Part shown: positions 20,901 to 31,700 of the stretch, in pieces
Layout of the letters: each line of letters starts with the position of its first letter
Numbering within the stretch: the stretch's first letter is position 1
NCBI GenBank assembly: GCA_964019425.1
Contig: OZ025827.1
Coordinates: forward strand, 744,001 to 808,000
Direction: 5' to 3'
From: Flectonema sp. DT1601
Lineage: Eukaryota; Euglenozoa; Diplonemea; Diplonemida; Diplonemidae
DNA: 64,000 bases
Made by a program: the position numbers and the translations under genes
Notes under the pieces: model-generated
Told to the model about the DNA's origin: nothing
Database searches by the model: none
Seen by the model: only the letters and a program-made list of their open reading frames with translations

Positions 20901-22184
20901 GTTACACCTCCAACGGAGCCAGTAGTTTCACCTCCAACGGAGCCGGTAGTTTCACCTCCAACTGAGCCAGTAGTGTCACCGCCAACTGAGCCGGTAGTTT
21001 CACCTCCAACGGAGCCTGTAGTTTCACCGCCAACTGAGCCGGTAGTTTCACCGCCAACTGAGCCGGTAGTTTCACCTCCAACTGAGCCAGTAGTGTCACC
21101 GCCAACTGAGCCGGTAGTTACACCTCCAACGGAGCCAGTAGTTTCACCTCCAACTGAGCCGGTAGTTTCACCTCCGACGGAGCCTGTAGTTTCGCCACCG
21201 ACTGTACCAGAAGTTACGCGTCCTGCTGATAACAGCATCAGTTTTGAAGTTGTAGCAGAGTTGAGTGATCTGGTAACTCAGATAGACACGTTGGTAGCTG
21301 CCGCTTCTTCATCATTAGGTGGAAATGCTCGTTGCGATATGTTGTGTCAGGGAAGTAATTGTTTGAAATGTGATGGCACTGCTGTTACTCAAAGATCTGT
21401 TACTACTCTGGTGAGAGGAAATTGGAAAGTGATTTTGATTATAATTAATAATGAAAATGGAAGCATCACAAAAGAAGCTATCGATAGTTCTTTAAAGAAT
21501 GTCTTGTCAAACAATGCAGTTATTGGATACGTTGAAGGAAGTGCTGCTGTTGTTGTTGTTGTTGTTACTGACGTCCCACAAGTTGTTGTCGTTAACGATG
21601 GCTTTATCGATGCTCACACTCACGGTAGCATTATGGTGGCGGTTTGGGCATACTGGGTTCCTTTGTCAGTTATTATTAAGGTTCTTGGGCCTTTTGTATG
21701 TAAGAGAGAAGTGTTTGGGTATCCAATACCGGTATTAATCCACATGTTCATGATGGTTATGGCGATGTGTTTTACTACTGTTTTCGCTTCTTTTGCCTTG
21801 TCAGACTTTAATAACAGAGTGGACTATGGACATAGAGAACTTGGAATTACTTTATTAGTAATTGGGTGGATTCAAGTACTGAGTGGTCTTGTCAGGCCAG
21901 GCAGGGAATCTCAATACAGAAAGTACTGGGGATGGGGACACGTTCTGTTTGGTATTTCAGTTGTGATAATTGCTATCGCTCAAATGGCGAGCGGAGTTGA
22001 AAATATTAAACGCCTATTCCCAAATGACTCGAATGATGTTCAGATTGTTCTGATTGTTGGATTGGTCACTATGGGTGTTATTTATATTGTTGGGAAAACC
22101 TACGTCGCGGTTACCAAAAAAGCAGTGAATTCAATTGCGGAAAACAACGAAACTAAACACTGTGAGCCTGATTGCGAAACGTAG
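17910..22184 (+). CDS. Copy 4: repeat-stalk cytochrome b561-like protein (1424 aa, 135 repeats, class B, Thr-only 3' zone)
   Basis: The first 28 or so units follow class B (SLPTEPVV and SPPVEPVV markers) with Ala and Asp units. After about 18,620 every unit is Thr-type with no Ala or Asp units. Rare markers are SRPTGPVV near 18,961 (the only Arg unit type in the array, shared with copy 7), three VLPP units (about 18741, 19798, 19942) and two VTPP units (about 20901, 21117). The b561 region starts at 21216 with GSN and DVP variants. The abrupt change in unit type suggests a stalk built from two sources. Confidence 0.87.
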   Translation: MRLLSLFILLPLLGVVSSQLVVSPPTDPVLSPPTEPVVSPPAEPVVSPPTDPVVSPPTEPVVSPPAEPVVSLPTEPVVSPPVEPVVSPPTEPVVSPPTEPVVSPPTEPVVSPPAEPVVSPPTDPVLSPPTEPVVSPPTEPVVSPPAEPVVSPPTDPVVSPPTEPVVSPPTEPVVSPPAEPVVSPPTDPVVSPPTEPVVSPPTEPVVSPPAEPVVSPPTDPVVSPPTEPVVSPPAEPVVSPPTEPVVSPPTEPVVSPPTEPVVSPPTEPVVSPPTEPVVLPPTEPVVSPPTEPVVSPPTEPVVSPPTEPVVSPPTEPVVSPPTEPVVSPPTEPVVSPPTEPVVSPPTEPVVSRPTGPVVSPPTEPVVSPPTEPVVSPPTEPVVSPPTEPVVSPPTEPVVSPPTEPVVSPPTEPVVSPPTEPVVSPPTEPVVSPPTEPVVSPPTEPVVSPPTEPVVSPPTEPVVSPPTEPVVSPPTEPVVSPPTEPVVSPPTEPVVSPPTEPVVSPPTEPVVSPPTEPVVSPPTEPVVSPPTEPVVSPPTEPVVSPPTEPVVSPPTEPVVSPPTEPVVSPPTEPVVSPPTEPVVSPPTEPVVSPPTEPVVSPPTEPVVSPPTEPVVSPPTEPVVSPPTEPVVLPPTEPVVSPPTEPVVSPPTEPVVSPPTEPVVSPPTEPVVSPPTEPVVLPPTEPVVSPPTEPVVSPPTEPVVSPPTEPVVSPPTEPVVSPPTEPVVSPPTEPVVSPPTEPVVSPPTEPVVSPPTEPVVSPPTEPVVSPPTEPVVSPPTEPVVSPPTEPVVSPPTEPVVSPPTEPVVSPPTEPVVSPPTEPVVSPPTEPVVSPPTEPVVSPPTEPVVSPPTEPVVSPPTEPVVSPPTEPVVSPPTEPVVSPPTEPVVSPPTEPVVSPPTEPVVSPPTEPVVSPPTEPVVSPPTEPVVSPPTEPVVSPPTEPVVSPPTEPVVSPPTEPVVSPPTEPVVSPPTEPVVSPPTEPVVSPPTEPVVSPPTEPVVTPPTEPVVSPPTEPVVSPPTEPVVSPPTEPVVSPPTEPVVSPPTEPVVSPPTEPVVSPPTEPVVSPPTEPVVTPPTEPVVSPPTEPVVSPPTEPVVSPPTVPEVTRPADNSISFEVVAELSDLVTQIDTLVAAASSSLGGNARCDMLCQGSNCLKCDGTAVTQRSVTTLVRGNWKVILIIINNENGSITKEAIDSSLKNVLSNNAVIGYVEGSAAVVVVVVTDVPQVVVVNDGFIDAHTHGSIMVAVWAYWVPLSVIIKVLGPFVCKREVFGYPIPVLIHMFMMVMAMCFTTVFASFALSDFNNRVDYGHRELGITLLVIGWIQVLSGLVRPGRESQYRKYWGWGHVLFGISVVIIAIAQMASGVENIKRLFPNDSNDVQIVLIVGLVTMGVIYIVGKTYVAVTKKAVNSIAENNETKHCEPDCET
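17976..21215 (+). repeat. Coding minisatellite of copy 4, 135 x 24 bp, two-zone
   Basis: The 5' zone is mixed Thr/Ala/Asp; the 3' zone is Thr-only. The 3' zone includes 96-bp four-unit higher-order repeats around 20,270-20,700. Confidence 0.95.
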
Positions 22185-22712
22185 ACATAACACGAAAGCT
22201 GTCCTGAGACGCGTACCAATGAATTATTGGCTGTGGTGTAGTATTGCCGAGTCGTTTTTCAAGTCAGCGTGTTTACGAATTAACGAAGATAAAATGTTGT
22301 GGTGTATTATATAATAGATTTCCTGTTCTTTTAATTATTTTCAATTTCTATTTACTACCATTTGAATTCATTAATGAGCCGACTCACGATTCTGGATGGA
22401 GTGAAGTTTTAGAAGTGTTCTTGTTGTTAACAAACAGAAGCACCTGCTGGTTTCAGTTTTCACTCGTTTTAGCTCTCTGTGTATTAGTTGTGCAGATTTA
22501 GTGATCAAAATGTATTTTTTATTTTGGCAATTCGTCGTGTCTTCCTCCCTCTTTTATCTTTCTATCTTGCAATTCTTTTTAACATAAATTACTTCAATAC
22601 ACGCAAAGAAGTTATTCCTCCCTTCGTTTTGTTTTACCTCCTCCAACGTCTTAGAAACATGTCCTTGAATCGGAGGAGTTTGTTTTCACGCGTCGGAAGA
22701 AACACGAAAGAA

Positions 22713-22718
22713 AATAAA
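22713..22718 (+). terminator. Poly(A) signal of copy 4
   Basis: AATAAA in the conserved 3' UTR position. Confidence 0.55.
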
Positions 22719-23425
22719 ATTATAAAATATTAAATATAAAGGATTTTTCTGTTCTAGCTCTGAAGATAAACCTACAGGGCAAGATGGACAGAAGATGCTT
22801 CTATCAGAAACAGTAAGAAGACAATAATTTAAATAATTTGGGATATAGTCCGGAAGTTGACTTCCCGGACCCCTCGTAGCTCAAAAAGACTTCATTAGTA
22901 ATTATCAAGATGAAGGTGAGAAAAGGTAATGTTGGTTTTTTTTTTGCAAATTTCAAAACACGCGCAAATTCTTTCTTTCACAAGACCTTGGTCCGAGTAG
23001 CTGAGACCAAAACTGATGTCTCATTTGAAGTTTCTTTTGATTCTGTTCCTTACAGATTGGTATAGTCATCATGTTGCCCAACGCATACGATTTATTCCTG
23101 AAAACTACGTATTCTATTACTTAGATGATGTTTTTGATTTGATATTAATACCATCTTACTGTTGGATTGGTTTTCAAATGTCAAAAGGCAAACAAATATA
23201 GTTCCTCCCGCCTTTCTTTTCCCTCTCCTATTCTTTCCCGTTTCCTTACCCCATTACACGCAGAAGCATATCCTTGATTGGAGGTTATTGTTTTAGGTGT
23301 CCGGGGGGGAAAAAATCTTTTCTAACTCTGAAGATAGCCAGAGCAAAGCATTTAATGTTTTATCATCTTGTTCATTTTGTTTACAATTAACTCACACTAA
23401 CTAACTTCATTCTTTCAACAGCCTC

Positions 23426-23543
23426 ATGCAAATGCGATGAGTAGGACAGGCCTGACACTGCAGTGTCCCCCTTGCTTTCTTTAGATTTTTTTTGAATATA
23501 TCTTTTTTTTTTTTGTATTGAATTTCTTTCTATTGTATAAATA
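23426..23543 (+). promoter_or_regulatory. Promoter module of copy 5
   Basis: Octamer at 23426-23433 and TATAAATA at 23536-23543. Confidence 0.5.
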
Positions 23544-23884
23544 TGCAATAATGAAAGCCAAGGCTAATGTAACACAACACACAGAGGTTTGTGTGCGTGC
23601 GGTAGTCTTTTATATTTGAAATTCAATTTCAAACATAGTCGAAGAAGGTTAGATGAATTATTCTAAGAAAATATTATTTTTAATTTTAACTCGAGACCAA
23701 CCATTATTCGTTTGATGTGTCCAACGCATTTGATTTTCTTAATTAACTGCTCTTCATTAATATTAACTTTTTTTGTGTTAACTCAGACCCTGTACATCAT
23801 TAACTAAACTAAACTAAACTATTAAAAATGATTCACGAGAATTCACTTAATTTAATTCATTTATTCAACAGTTAAATATAAACC

Positions 23885-26800
23885 ATGAGATTACTCAGTC
23901 TCTTTATTTTGCTTCCTTTATTGGGTGTTGTTAGTTCACAATTGGTAGTTTCTCCGCCAACTGATCCGGTATTATCACCTCCAACGGAGCCAGTAGTGTC
24001 ACCGCCAGCTGAGCCTGTAGTATCACCTCCAACTGATCCGGTAGTATCACCTCCAACGGAGCCTGTAGTGTCACCGCCAGCTGAGCCTGTAGTATCACTT
24101 CCAACGGAGCCTGTAGTGTCACCGCCAGTTGAGCCTGTAGTGTCACCGCCAACTGAACCGGTAGTTTCGCCTCCAACGGAGCCGGTAGTATCACCTCCAA
24201 CGGAGCCTGTAGTTTCACCGCCAGCTGAGCCTGTAGTATCACCTCCAACTGATCCGGTATTATCACCTCCAACGGAGCCAGTAGTTTCACCTCCAACGGA
24301 GCCTGTAGTTTCACCGCCAGCTGAGCCTGTAGTATCACCTCCAACTGATCCGGTAGTATCACCTCCAACGGAGCCGGTAGTATCACCTCCAACGGAACCT
24401 GTAGTTTCACCGCCAGCTGAGCCTGTAGTATCACCTCCAACTGATCCGGTAGTATCACCTCCAACGGAGCCTGTAGTGTCACCGCCAGCTGAGCCTGTAG
24501 TATCACCTCCAACGGAGCCTGTAGTTTCACCTCCAACTGAGCCTGTAGTATCACCTCCAACGGAGCCTGTAGTTTCACCTCCAACGGAGCCTGTTGTGTC
24601 ACCGCCAGCTGAGCCTGTAGTATCACCTCCAACGGAGCCTGTAGTGTCACCGCCAACTGAGCCTGTAGTCTCACCTCCAACGGAGCCTGTAGTTTCACCT
24701 CCAACGGAGCCTGTAGTGTCACCGCCAGCTGAGCCTGTAGTATCACCTCCAACTGAGCCGGTAGTATCACCTCCAACGGAGCCTGTAGTGTCACCGCCAG
24801 CTGAGCCTGTAGTATCACCTCCAACGGAGCCTGTAGTTTCACCGCCAACGGAGCCTGTAGTGTCACCGCCAGCTGAGCCTGTAGTATCACCTCCAACTGA
24901 TCCGGTAGTATCACCTCCAACGGAGCCAGTAGTTTCACCTCCAACGGAGCCAGTAGTATCACCTCCAACGGAGCCAGTAGTTGCACCTCCAACGGAGCCT
25001 GTAGTGTCACCGCCAGCTGAGCCTGTAGTGTCACCGCCAACTGAGCCTGTAGTATCACCTCCAACGGAGCCTGTAGTTTCACCGCCAACGGAGCCTGTAG
25101 TTTCACCTCCAACGGTGCCTGTAGTTTCACCGCCAACGGAGCCTGTAGTTTCACCGCCAGCTGAGCCTGTAGTATCACCTCCAACGGAGCCTGTAGTTTC
25201 ACCGCCAACGGAGCCTGTAGTGTCACCGCCAGCTGAGCCTGTAGTGTCACCGCCAGCTGAGCCTGTAGTGTCACCGCCAACTGAACCGGTAGTTTCACCT
25301 CCAACGGAGCCTGTAGTTTCACCTCCAGCGGAGCCTGTAGTTTCACCGCCAACGGAGCCTGTAGTTTCACCTCCAGCGGAGCCTGTAGTTTCACCGCCAA
25401 CGGAGCCTGTAGTGTCACCGCCAGCTGAGCCTGTAGTTTCACCTCCAACGGAGCCTGTAGTTTCACCTCCAGCGGAGCCTGTAGTTTCACCGCCAACGGA
25501 GCCTGTAGTGTCACCGCCAGCTGAGCCTGTAGTTTCACCTCCAACGGAGCCGGTAGTTTCACCTCCAACGGAGCCTGTAGTTTCACCGCCAACTGAGCCG
25601 GTAGTTTCACCGCCAACGGAGCCTGTAGTGTCACCGCCAGCTGAGCCTGTAGTGTCACCGCCAGCTGAACCTGTAGTATCACCTCCAACGGAGCCTGTAG
25701 TTTCACCGCCAACGGAGCCTGTAGTTTCACCGCCAGCTGAGCCTGTAGTGTCACCGCCAGCTGAGCCTGTAGTTTCACCGCCAACGGAGCCTGTAGTATC
25801 ACCTCCAGCGGAGCCTGTAGTTTCACCGCCAACTGAGCCGGTAGTTTCACCTCCAACGGAGCCTGTAGTGTCACCGCCAGCTGAGCCTGTAGTATCACCT
25901 CCAACTGAGCCGGTAGTTTCACCTCCAACGGAGCCTGTAGTGTCACCGCCAACTGAGCCTGTAGTGTCACCGCCAGCTGAGCCTGTAGTATCACCTCCAA
26001 CTGAGCCGGTAGTTTCACCTCCAACGGAGCCAGTAGTTTCACCGCCAACTGAGCCGGTAGTTTCACCTCCGACGGAGCCTGTAGTTTCGCCACCAACTGT
26101 ACCAGAAGTTACGCGTCCTGCTGATAACAGCATCAGTTTTGAAGTTGTAGCAGAGTTGAGTGATCTGGTAACTCAGATAGACACGTTGGTAGCTGCCGCT
26201 TCTTCATCATTAGGTGGAAATGCTCGTTGCGATATGTTGTGTCAGGGAAGTAATTGTTTGAAATGTGATGGCACTGCTGTTACTCAAAGATCTGTTACTA
26301 CTCTGGTGAGAGGAAATTGGAAAGTGATTTTGATTATAATTAATAATGAAAATGGAAGCATCACAAAAGAAGCTATCGATAGTTCTTTAAAGAATGTCTT
26401 GTCAAACAATGCAGTTATTGGATACGTTGAAGGAAGTGCTGCTGTTGTTGTTGTTGTTGTTACTGACGTCCCACAAGTTGTTGTCGTTAACGATGGCTTT
26501 ATCGATGCTCACACTCACGGTAGCATTATGGTGGCGGTTTGGGCATACTGGGTTCCTTTGTCAGTTATTATTAAGGTTCTTGGGCCTTTTGTATGTAAGA
26601 GAGAAGTGTTTGGGTATCCAATACCGGTATTAATCCACATGTTCATGATGGTTATGGCGATGTGTTTTACTACTGTTTTCGCTTCTTTTGCCTTGTCAGA
26701 CTTTAATAACAGAGTGGACTATGGACATAGAGAACTTGGAATTACTTTATTAGTAATTGGGTGGATTCAAGTACTGAGTGGTCTTGTCAGGCCAGGCAGG

Positions 26801-27079
26801 GAATCTCAATACAGAAAGTACTGGGGATGGGGACACGTTCTGTTTGGTATTTCAGTTGTGATAATTGCTATCGCTCAAATGGCGAGCGGAGTTGAAAATA
26901 TTAAACGCCTATTCCCAAATGACTCGAATGATGTTCAGATTGTTCTGATTGTTGGATTGGTCACTATGGGTGTTATTTATATTGTTGGGAAAACCTACGT
27001 CGCGGTTACCAAAAAAGCAGTGAATTCAATTGCGGAAAACAACGAAACTAAACACTGTGAGCCTGATTGCGAAACGTAG
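23885..27079 (+). CDS. Copy 5: repeat-stalk cytochrome b561-like protein (1064 aa, 90 repeats, class B)
   Basis: It has the same length as copy 1 but a different opening (class B), so equal length here does not mean closest relationship. Markers are one VAPP unit near 24983 and one SPPTVPVV unit (GTG for GAG) near 25113; both recur at matching positions in copy 8. After about 25,260 the stalk follows the class A pattern of Ala and Thr units. The b561 region starts at 26111 with GSN and DVP variants. Confidence 0.87.
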   Translation: MRLLSLFILLPLLGVVSSQLVVSPPTDPVLSPPTEPVVSPPAEPVVSPPTDPVVSPPTEPVVSPPAEPVVSLPTEPVVSPPVEPVVSPPTEPVVSPPTEPVVSPPTEPVVSPPAEPVVSPPTDPVLSPPTEPVVSPPTEPVVSPPAEPVVSPPTDPVVSPPTEPVVSPPTEPVVSPPAEPVVSPPTDPVVSPPTEPVVSPPAEPVVSPPTEPVVSPPTEPVVSPPTEPVVSPPTEPVVSPPAEPVVSPPTEPVVSPPTEPVVSPPTEPVVSPPTEPVVSPPAEPVVSPPTEPVVSPPTEPVVSPPAEPVVSPPTEPVVSPPTEPVVSPPAEPVVSPPTDPVVSPPTEPVVSPPTEPVVSPPTEPVVAPPTEPVVSPPAEPVVSPPTEPVVSPPTEPVVSPPTEPVVSPPTVPVVSPPTEPVVSPPAEPVVSPPTEPVVSPPTEPVVSPPAEPVVSPPAEPVVSPPTEPVVSPPTEPVVSPPAEPVVSPPTEPVVSPPAEPVVSPPTEPVVSPPAEPVVSPPTEPVVSPPAEPVVSPPTEPVVSPPAEPVVSPPTEPVVSPPTEPVVSPPTEPVVSPPTEPVVSPPAEPVVSPPAEPVVSPPTEPVVSPPTEPVVSPPAEPVVSPPAEPVVSPPTEPVVSPPAEPVVSPPTEPVVSPPTEPVVSPPAEPVVSPPTEPVVSPPTEPVVSPPTEPVVSPPAEPVVSPPTEPVVSPPTEPVVSPPTEPVVSPPTEPVVSPPTVPEVTRPADNSISFEVVAELSDLVTQIDTLVAAASSSLGGNARCDMLCQGSNCLKCDGTAVTQRSVTTLVRGNWKVILIIINNENGSITKEAIDSSLKNVLSNNAVIGYVEGSAAVVVVVVTDVPQVVVVNDGFIDAHTHGSIMVAVWAYWVPLSVIIKVLGPFVCKREVFGYPIPVLIHMFMMVMAMCFTTVFASFALSDFNNRVDYGHRELGITLLVIGWIQVLSGLVRPGRESQYRKYWGWGHVLFGISVVIIAIAQMASGVENIKRLFPNDSNDVQIVLIVGLVTMGVIYIVGKTYVAVTKKAVNSIAENNETKHCEPDCET
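23951..26110 (+). repeat. Coding minisatellite of copy 5, 90 x 24 bp
   Basis: The 5' half is of class B type with Asp units; the 3' half lacks Asp units. Three units fewer than copy 8. Confidence 0.96.
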
Positions 27080-27607
27080 ACATAACACGAAAGCTGTCCT
27101 GAGACGCGTACCAATGAATTATTGGCTGTGGTGTAGTATTGCCGAGTCGTTTTTCAAGTCAGCGTGTTTACGAATTAACGAAGATAAAATGTTGTGGTGT
27201 ATTATATAATAGATTTCCTGTTCTTTTAATTATTTTCAATTTCTATTTACTACCATTTGAATTCATTAATGAGCCGACTCACGATTCTGGATGGAGTGAA
27301 GTTTTAGAAGTGTTCTTGTTGTTAACAAACAGAAGCACCTGCTGGTTTCAGTTTTCACTCGTTTTAGCTCTCTGTGTATTAGTTGTGCAGATTTAGTGAT
27401 CAAAATGTATTTTTTATTTTGGCAATTCGTCGTGTCTTCCTCCCTCTTTTATCTTTCTATCTTGCAATTCTTTTTAACATAAATTACTTCAATACACGCA
27501 AAGAAGTTATTCCTCCCTTCGTTTTGTTTTACCTCCTCCAACGTCTTAGAAACATGTCCTTGAATCGGAGGAGTTTGTTTTCACGCGTCGGAAGAAACAC
27601 GAAAGAA

Positions 27608-27613
27608 AATAAA
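27608..27613 (+). terminator. Poly(A) signal of copy 5
   Basis: AATAAA in the conserved 3' UTR position. Confidence 0.55.
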
Positions 27614-28321
27614 ATTATAAAATATTAAATATAAAGGATTTTTCTGTTCTAGCTCTGAAGATAAACCTACAGGGCAAGATGGACAGAAGATGCTTCTATC
27701 AGAAACAGTAAGAAGACAATAATTTAAATAATTTGGGATATAGTCCGGAAGTTGACTTCCCGGACCCCTCGTAGCTCAAAAAGACTTCATTAGTAATTAT
27801 CAAGATGAAGGTGAGCAAAGGTAATGTTGGTTTTTTTTTTTGCAAATTTCAAAACACGCGCAAATTCTTTCTTTCACAAGACCTTGGTCCGAGTAGCTGA
27901 GACCAAAACTGATGTCTCATTTGAAGTTTCTTTTGATTCTGTTCCTTACAGATTGGTATAGTCATCATGTTGCCCAACGCATACGATTTATTCCTGAAAA
28001 CTACGTATTCTATTACTTAGATGATGTTTTTGATTTGATATTAATACCATCTTACTGTTGGATTGGTTTTCAAATGTCAAAAGGCAAACAAATATAGTTC
28101 CTCCCGCCTTTCTTTTCCCTCTCCTATTCTTTCCCGTTTCCTTACCCCATTACACGCAGAAGCATATCCTTGATTGGAGGTTATTGTTTTAGGTGTCCGG
28201 GGGGGAAAAAATCTTTTCTAACTCTGAAGATAGCCAGAGCAAAGCATTTAATGTTTTATCATCTTGTTCATTTTGTTTACAATTAACTCACACTAACTAA
28301 CTTCATTCTTTCTACAGCCTC

Positions 28322-28439
28322 ATGCAAATGCGATGAGTAGGACAGGCCTGACACTGCAGTGTCCCCCTTGCTTTCTTTAGATTTTTTTTGAATAAATCTT
28401 TTTTTTTTTTGTATTGAATTTCTTTCTATTGTATAAATA
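28322..28439 (+). promoter_or_regulatory. Promoter module of copy 6
   Basis: Octamer at 28322-28329 and TATAAATA at 28432-28439. It carries the GAATAAATC variant between the palindrome and the TATA box. Confidence 0.5.
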
Positions 28440-28780
28440 TGCAATAATGAAAGCCAAGGCTAATGTAACACAACACACAGAGGTTTGTGTGCGTGCGGTA
28501 GTCTTTTATATTTAAAATTCAATTTCAAACATAGTCGAAGAAGGTTAGATGAATTATTCTAAGAAAATATTATTTTTAATTTTAACTCGAGACCAACCAT
28601 TATTCGTTTGATGTGTCCAACGCATTTGATTTTCTTAATTAACTGCTCTTCATTAATATTAACTTTTTTTGTGTTAACTCAGACCCTGTACATCATTAAC
28701 TAAACTAAACTAAACTATTAAAAATGATTCACGAGAATTCACTTAATTTAATTCATTTATTCAACAGTTAAATATAAACC

Positions 28781-31700
28781 ATGAGATTACTCAGTCTCTT
28801 TATTTTGCTTCCTTTATTGGGTGTTGTTAGTTCACAATTGGTAGTTTCTCCACCAACTGATCCGGTATTATCACCTCCAACGGAGCCTGTAGTTTCACCT
28901 CCAACTGAACCGGTAGTATCACCTCCAACGGAGCCGGTAGTATCACCTCCAACGGAGCCTGTAGTTTCACCTCCAACTGAACCGGTAGTATCACCTCCAA
29001 CGGAGCCGGTAGTATCACCTCCAACGGAGCCTGTAGTTTCACCTCCAACGGAGCCGGTAGTATCACCTCCAACGGAGCCAGTAGTTTCACCGCCAACTGA
29101 TCCGGTAGTATCACCTCCAACTGAGCCGGTAGTATCACCTCCAACGGAGCCTGTAGTTTCACCTCCAACGGAGCCGGTAGTATCACCTCCAACGGAGCCA
29201 GTAGTTTCACATCCAACTGATCCGGTAGTATCACCTCCAACGGAGCCAGTAGTTTCACCTCCAACGGAGCCTGTAGTGTCACCGCCAGCTGAGCCTGTAG
29301 TATCACCTCCAACTGATCCGGTAGTATCACCTCCAACGGAGCCTGTAGTTTCACCTCCAACGGAGCCTGTAGTGTCACCGCCAACTGAGCCTGTAGTATC
29401 ACCTCCAACTGATCCGGTAGTATCACCTCCAACGGAGCCTGTAGTGTCACCGCCAGCTGAGCCTGTAGTGTCACCGCCAGCTGAGCCTGTAGTATCACCT
29501 CCAACTGATCCGGTAGTATCACCTCCAACGGAGCCTGTAGTTTCACCTCCAACGGAGCCTGTAGTGTCACCGCCAACTGAGCCTGTAGTATCACCTCCAA
29601 CTGATCCGGTAGTATCACCTCCAACGGAGCCAGTAGTTTCACCTCCAACGGAGCCTGTAGTGTCACCGCCAGCTGAGCCTGTAGTATCACCTCCAACTGA
29701 TCCGGTAGTATCACCTCCAACGGAGCCTGTAGTTTCATCTCCAACGGAGCCTGTAGCGTCACCGCCAGCTGAGCCTGTAGTGTCACCGCCAACTGAGCCG
29801 GTAGTATCACCTCCAACGGAGCCTGTAGTTTCACCGCCAGCTGAGCCTGTAGTATCACCTCCAACGGAGCCTGTAATATCTCCTCCGACGGAGCCTGTAG
29901 TTTCACCGCCAACTGAGCCGGTAGTATCACCTCCAACGGAGCCTGTAGTTTCACCGCCAACTGAGCCGGTAGTATCACCTCCAACGGAGCCAGTAGTTTC
30001 ACCTCCAGCGGAGCCTGTAGTTTCACCGCCAACGGAGCCTGTAGTTTCACCTTCAACGGAGCCTGTAGTTTCACCGCCAGCTGTGCCTGTAGTGTCACCT
30101 CCAACGGAGCCTGTAGTTTTACCGCCAACGGAGCCTGTAGTGTCACCGCCAGCTGAGCCTGTAGTGTCACCGCCAGCTGAGCCTGTAGTTTCACCTCCAA
30201 CGGAGCCTGTAGTTTCACCTCCAGCGGAGCCTGTAGTTTCACCTCCAACGGAGCCTGTAGTGTCACCGCCAGCTGAGCCTGTAGTTTCACCTCCAACGGA
30301 GCTTGTAGTGTCACCGCCAACTGAACCGGTAGTTTCACCTCCAACGGAGCCTGTAGTGTCACCGCCAGCTGAGCCTGTAGTATCACCTCCAACGGAGCCT
30401 GTAGTTTCACCTCCAACTGAGCCTGTAGTATCACCTCCAACGGAGCCTGTAGTTTCACCTCCAGCGGAGCCTGTAGTTTCACCTCCAACGGAGCCTGTAG
30501 TTTCACCGCCAGCTGAGCCTGTAGTATCACCTCCAACGGAGCCTGTAGTTTCACCTCCAGCGGAGCCTGTAGTGTCACCGCCAGCTGAGCCTGTAGTATC
30601 ACCTCCAGCGGAGCCTGTAGTTTCACCGCCAACGGAGCCTGTAGTGTCACCGCCAGCTGAGCCGGTAGTTTCACCTCCAACGGAGCCTGTAGTGTCACCG
30701 CCAGCTGAGCCTGTAGTATCACCTCCAACTGAGCCGGTAGTTTCACCTCCAACGGAGCCTGTAGTGTCACCGCCAACTGAGCCTGTAGTATCACCTCCAA
30801 CGGAGCCTGTAGTGTCACCGCCAGCTGAGCCTGTAGTATCACCTCCAACGGAGCCTGTAGTTTCACCTCCAGCGGAGCCTGTAGTATCACCTCCAACGGA
30901 GCCTGTAGTGTCACCGCCAGCTGAGCCTGTAGTATCACCTCCAGCGGAGCCTGTAGTTTCACCTCCAACGGAGCCTGTAGTGTCACCGCCAGCTGAGCCT
31001 GTAGTATCACCTCCAACGGAGCCTGTAGTTTCACCTCCAGCGGAGCCTGTAGTGTCACCGCCAGCTGAGCCTGTAGTATCACCTCCAGCGGAGCCTGTAG
31101 TTTCACCGCCAACGGAGCCTGTAGTGTCACCGCCAGCTGAGCCGGTAGTTTCACCTCCAACGGAGCCTGTAGTGTCACCGCCAACTGAACCGGTAGTTTC
31201 ACCTCCAACGGAGCCTGTAGTGTCACCGCCAGCTGAGCCTGTAGTATCACCTCCAACGGAGCCTGTAGTTTCACCTCCAACTGAGCCGGTCGTATCACCT
31301 CCAACTGAGCCGGTAGTATCACCTCCAACGGAGCCTGTAGTTTCACCGCCAACTGAGCCTGTAGTATCACCTCCAACGGAGCCTGTAGTTTCACCGCCAA
31401 CTGAGCCTTTAGTATCACCTCCAACTGATCCGTTAGTATCACCTCCAACGGAGCCAGTAGTTTCACCTCCAACGGAGCCTGTAGTTTCACCGCCAGCTGA
31501 GCCTGTAGTATCACCTCCAACTGATCCGGTAGTATCACCTCCAACGGAGCCAGTAGTTTCACCTCCAACTGAGCCGGTAGTATCACCGCCAGCTGAGCCT
31601 GTAGTGTCACCGCCAACTGAACCGGTAGTTTCGCCTCCAACGGAGCCTGTGGTATCACCTCCAACGGAGCCTGTAGTATCACCTCCAACGGAGCCGGTAG

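Larger units (their letters stand above)
22185..23884 (+). other. Spacer S4 between copies 4 and 5 (1700 bp)
   Basis: The ETS-like inverted repeat is at 22848-22870. This is the first spacer with the GTGAGA donor variant (near 22918), shared with S6, S7 and S9. It is 1 bp shorter than most, in the T-run. No gene is seen. Confidence 0.85.
27080..28780 (+). other. Spacer S5 between copies 5 and 6 (1701 bp)
   Basis: The ETS-like inverted repeat is at 27743-27765. It carries the TTTCTACAG acceptor variant and the GAATAAATC variant upstream of TATA, both otherwise found only in S9 and in the partial spacer after copy 10, plus a private ATTTAAAATTC change near 28513. The donor is GTGAGC. No gene is seen. 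Confidence 0.85.
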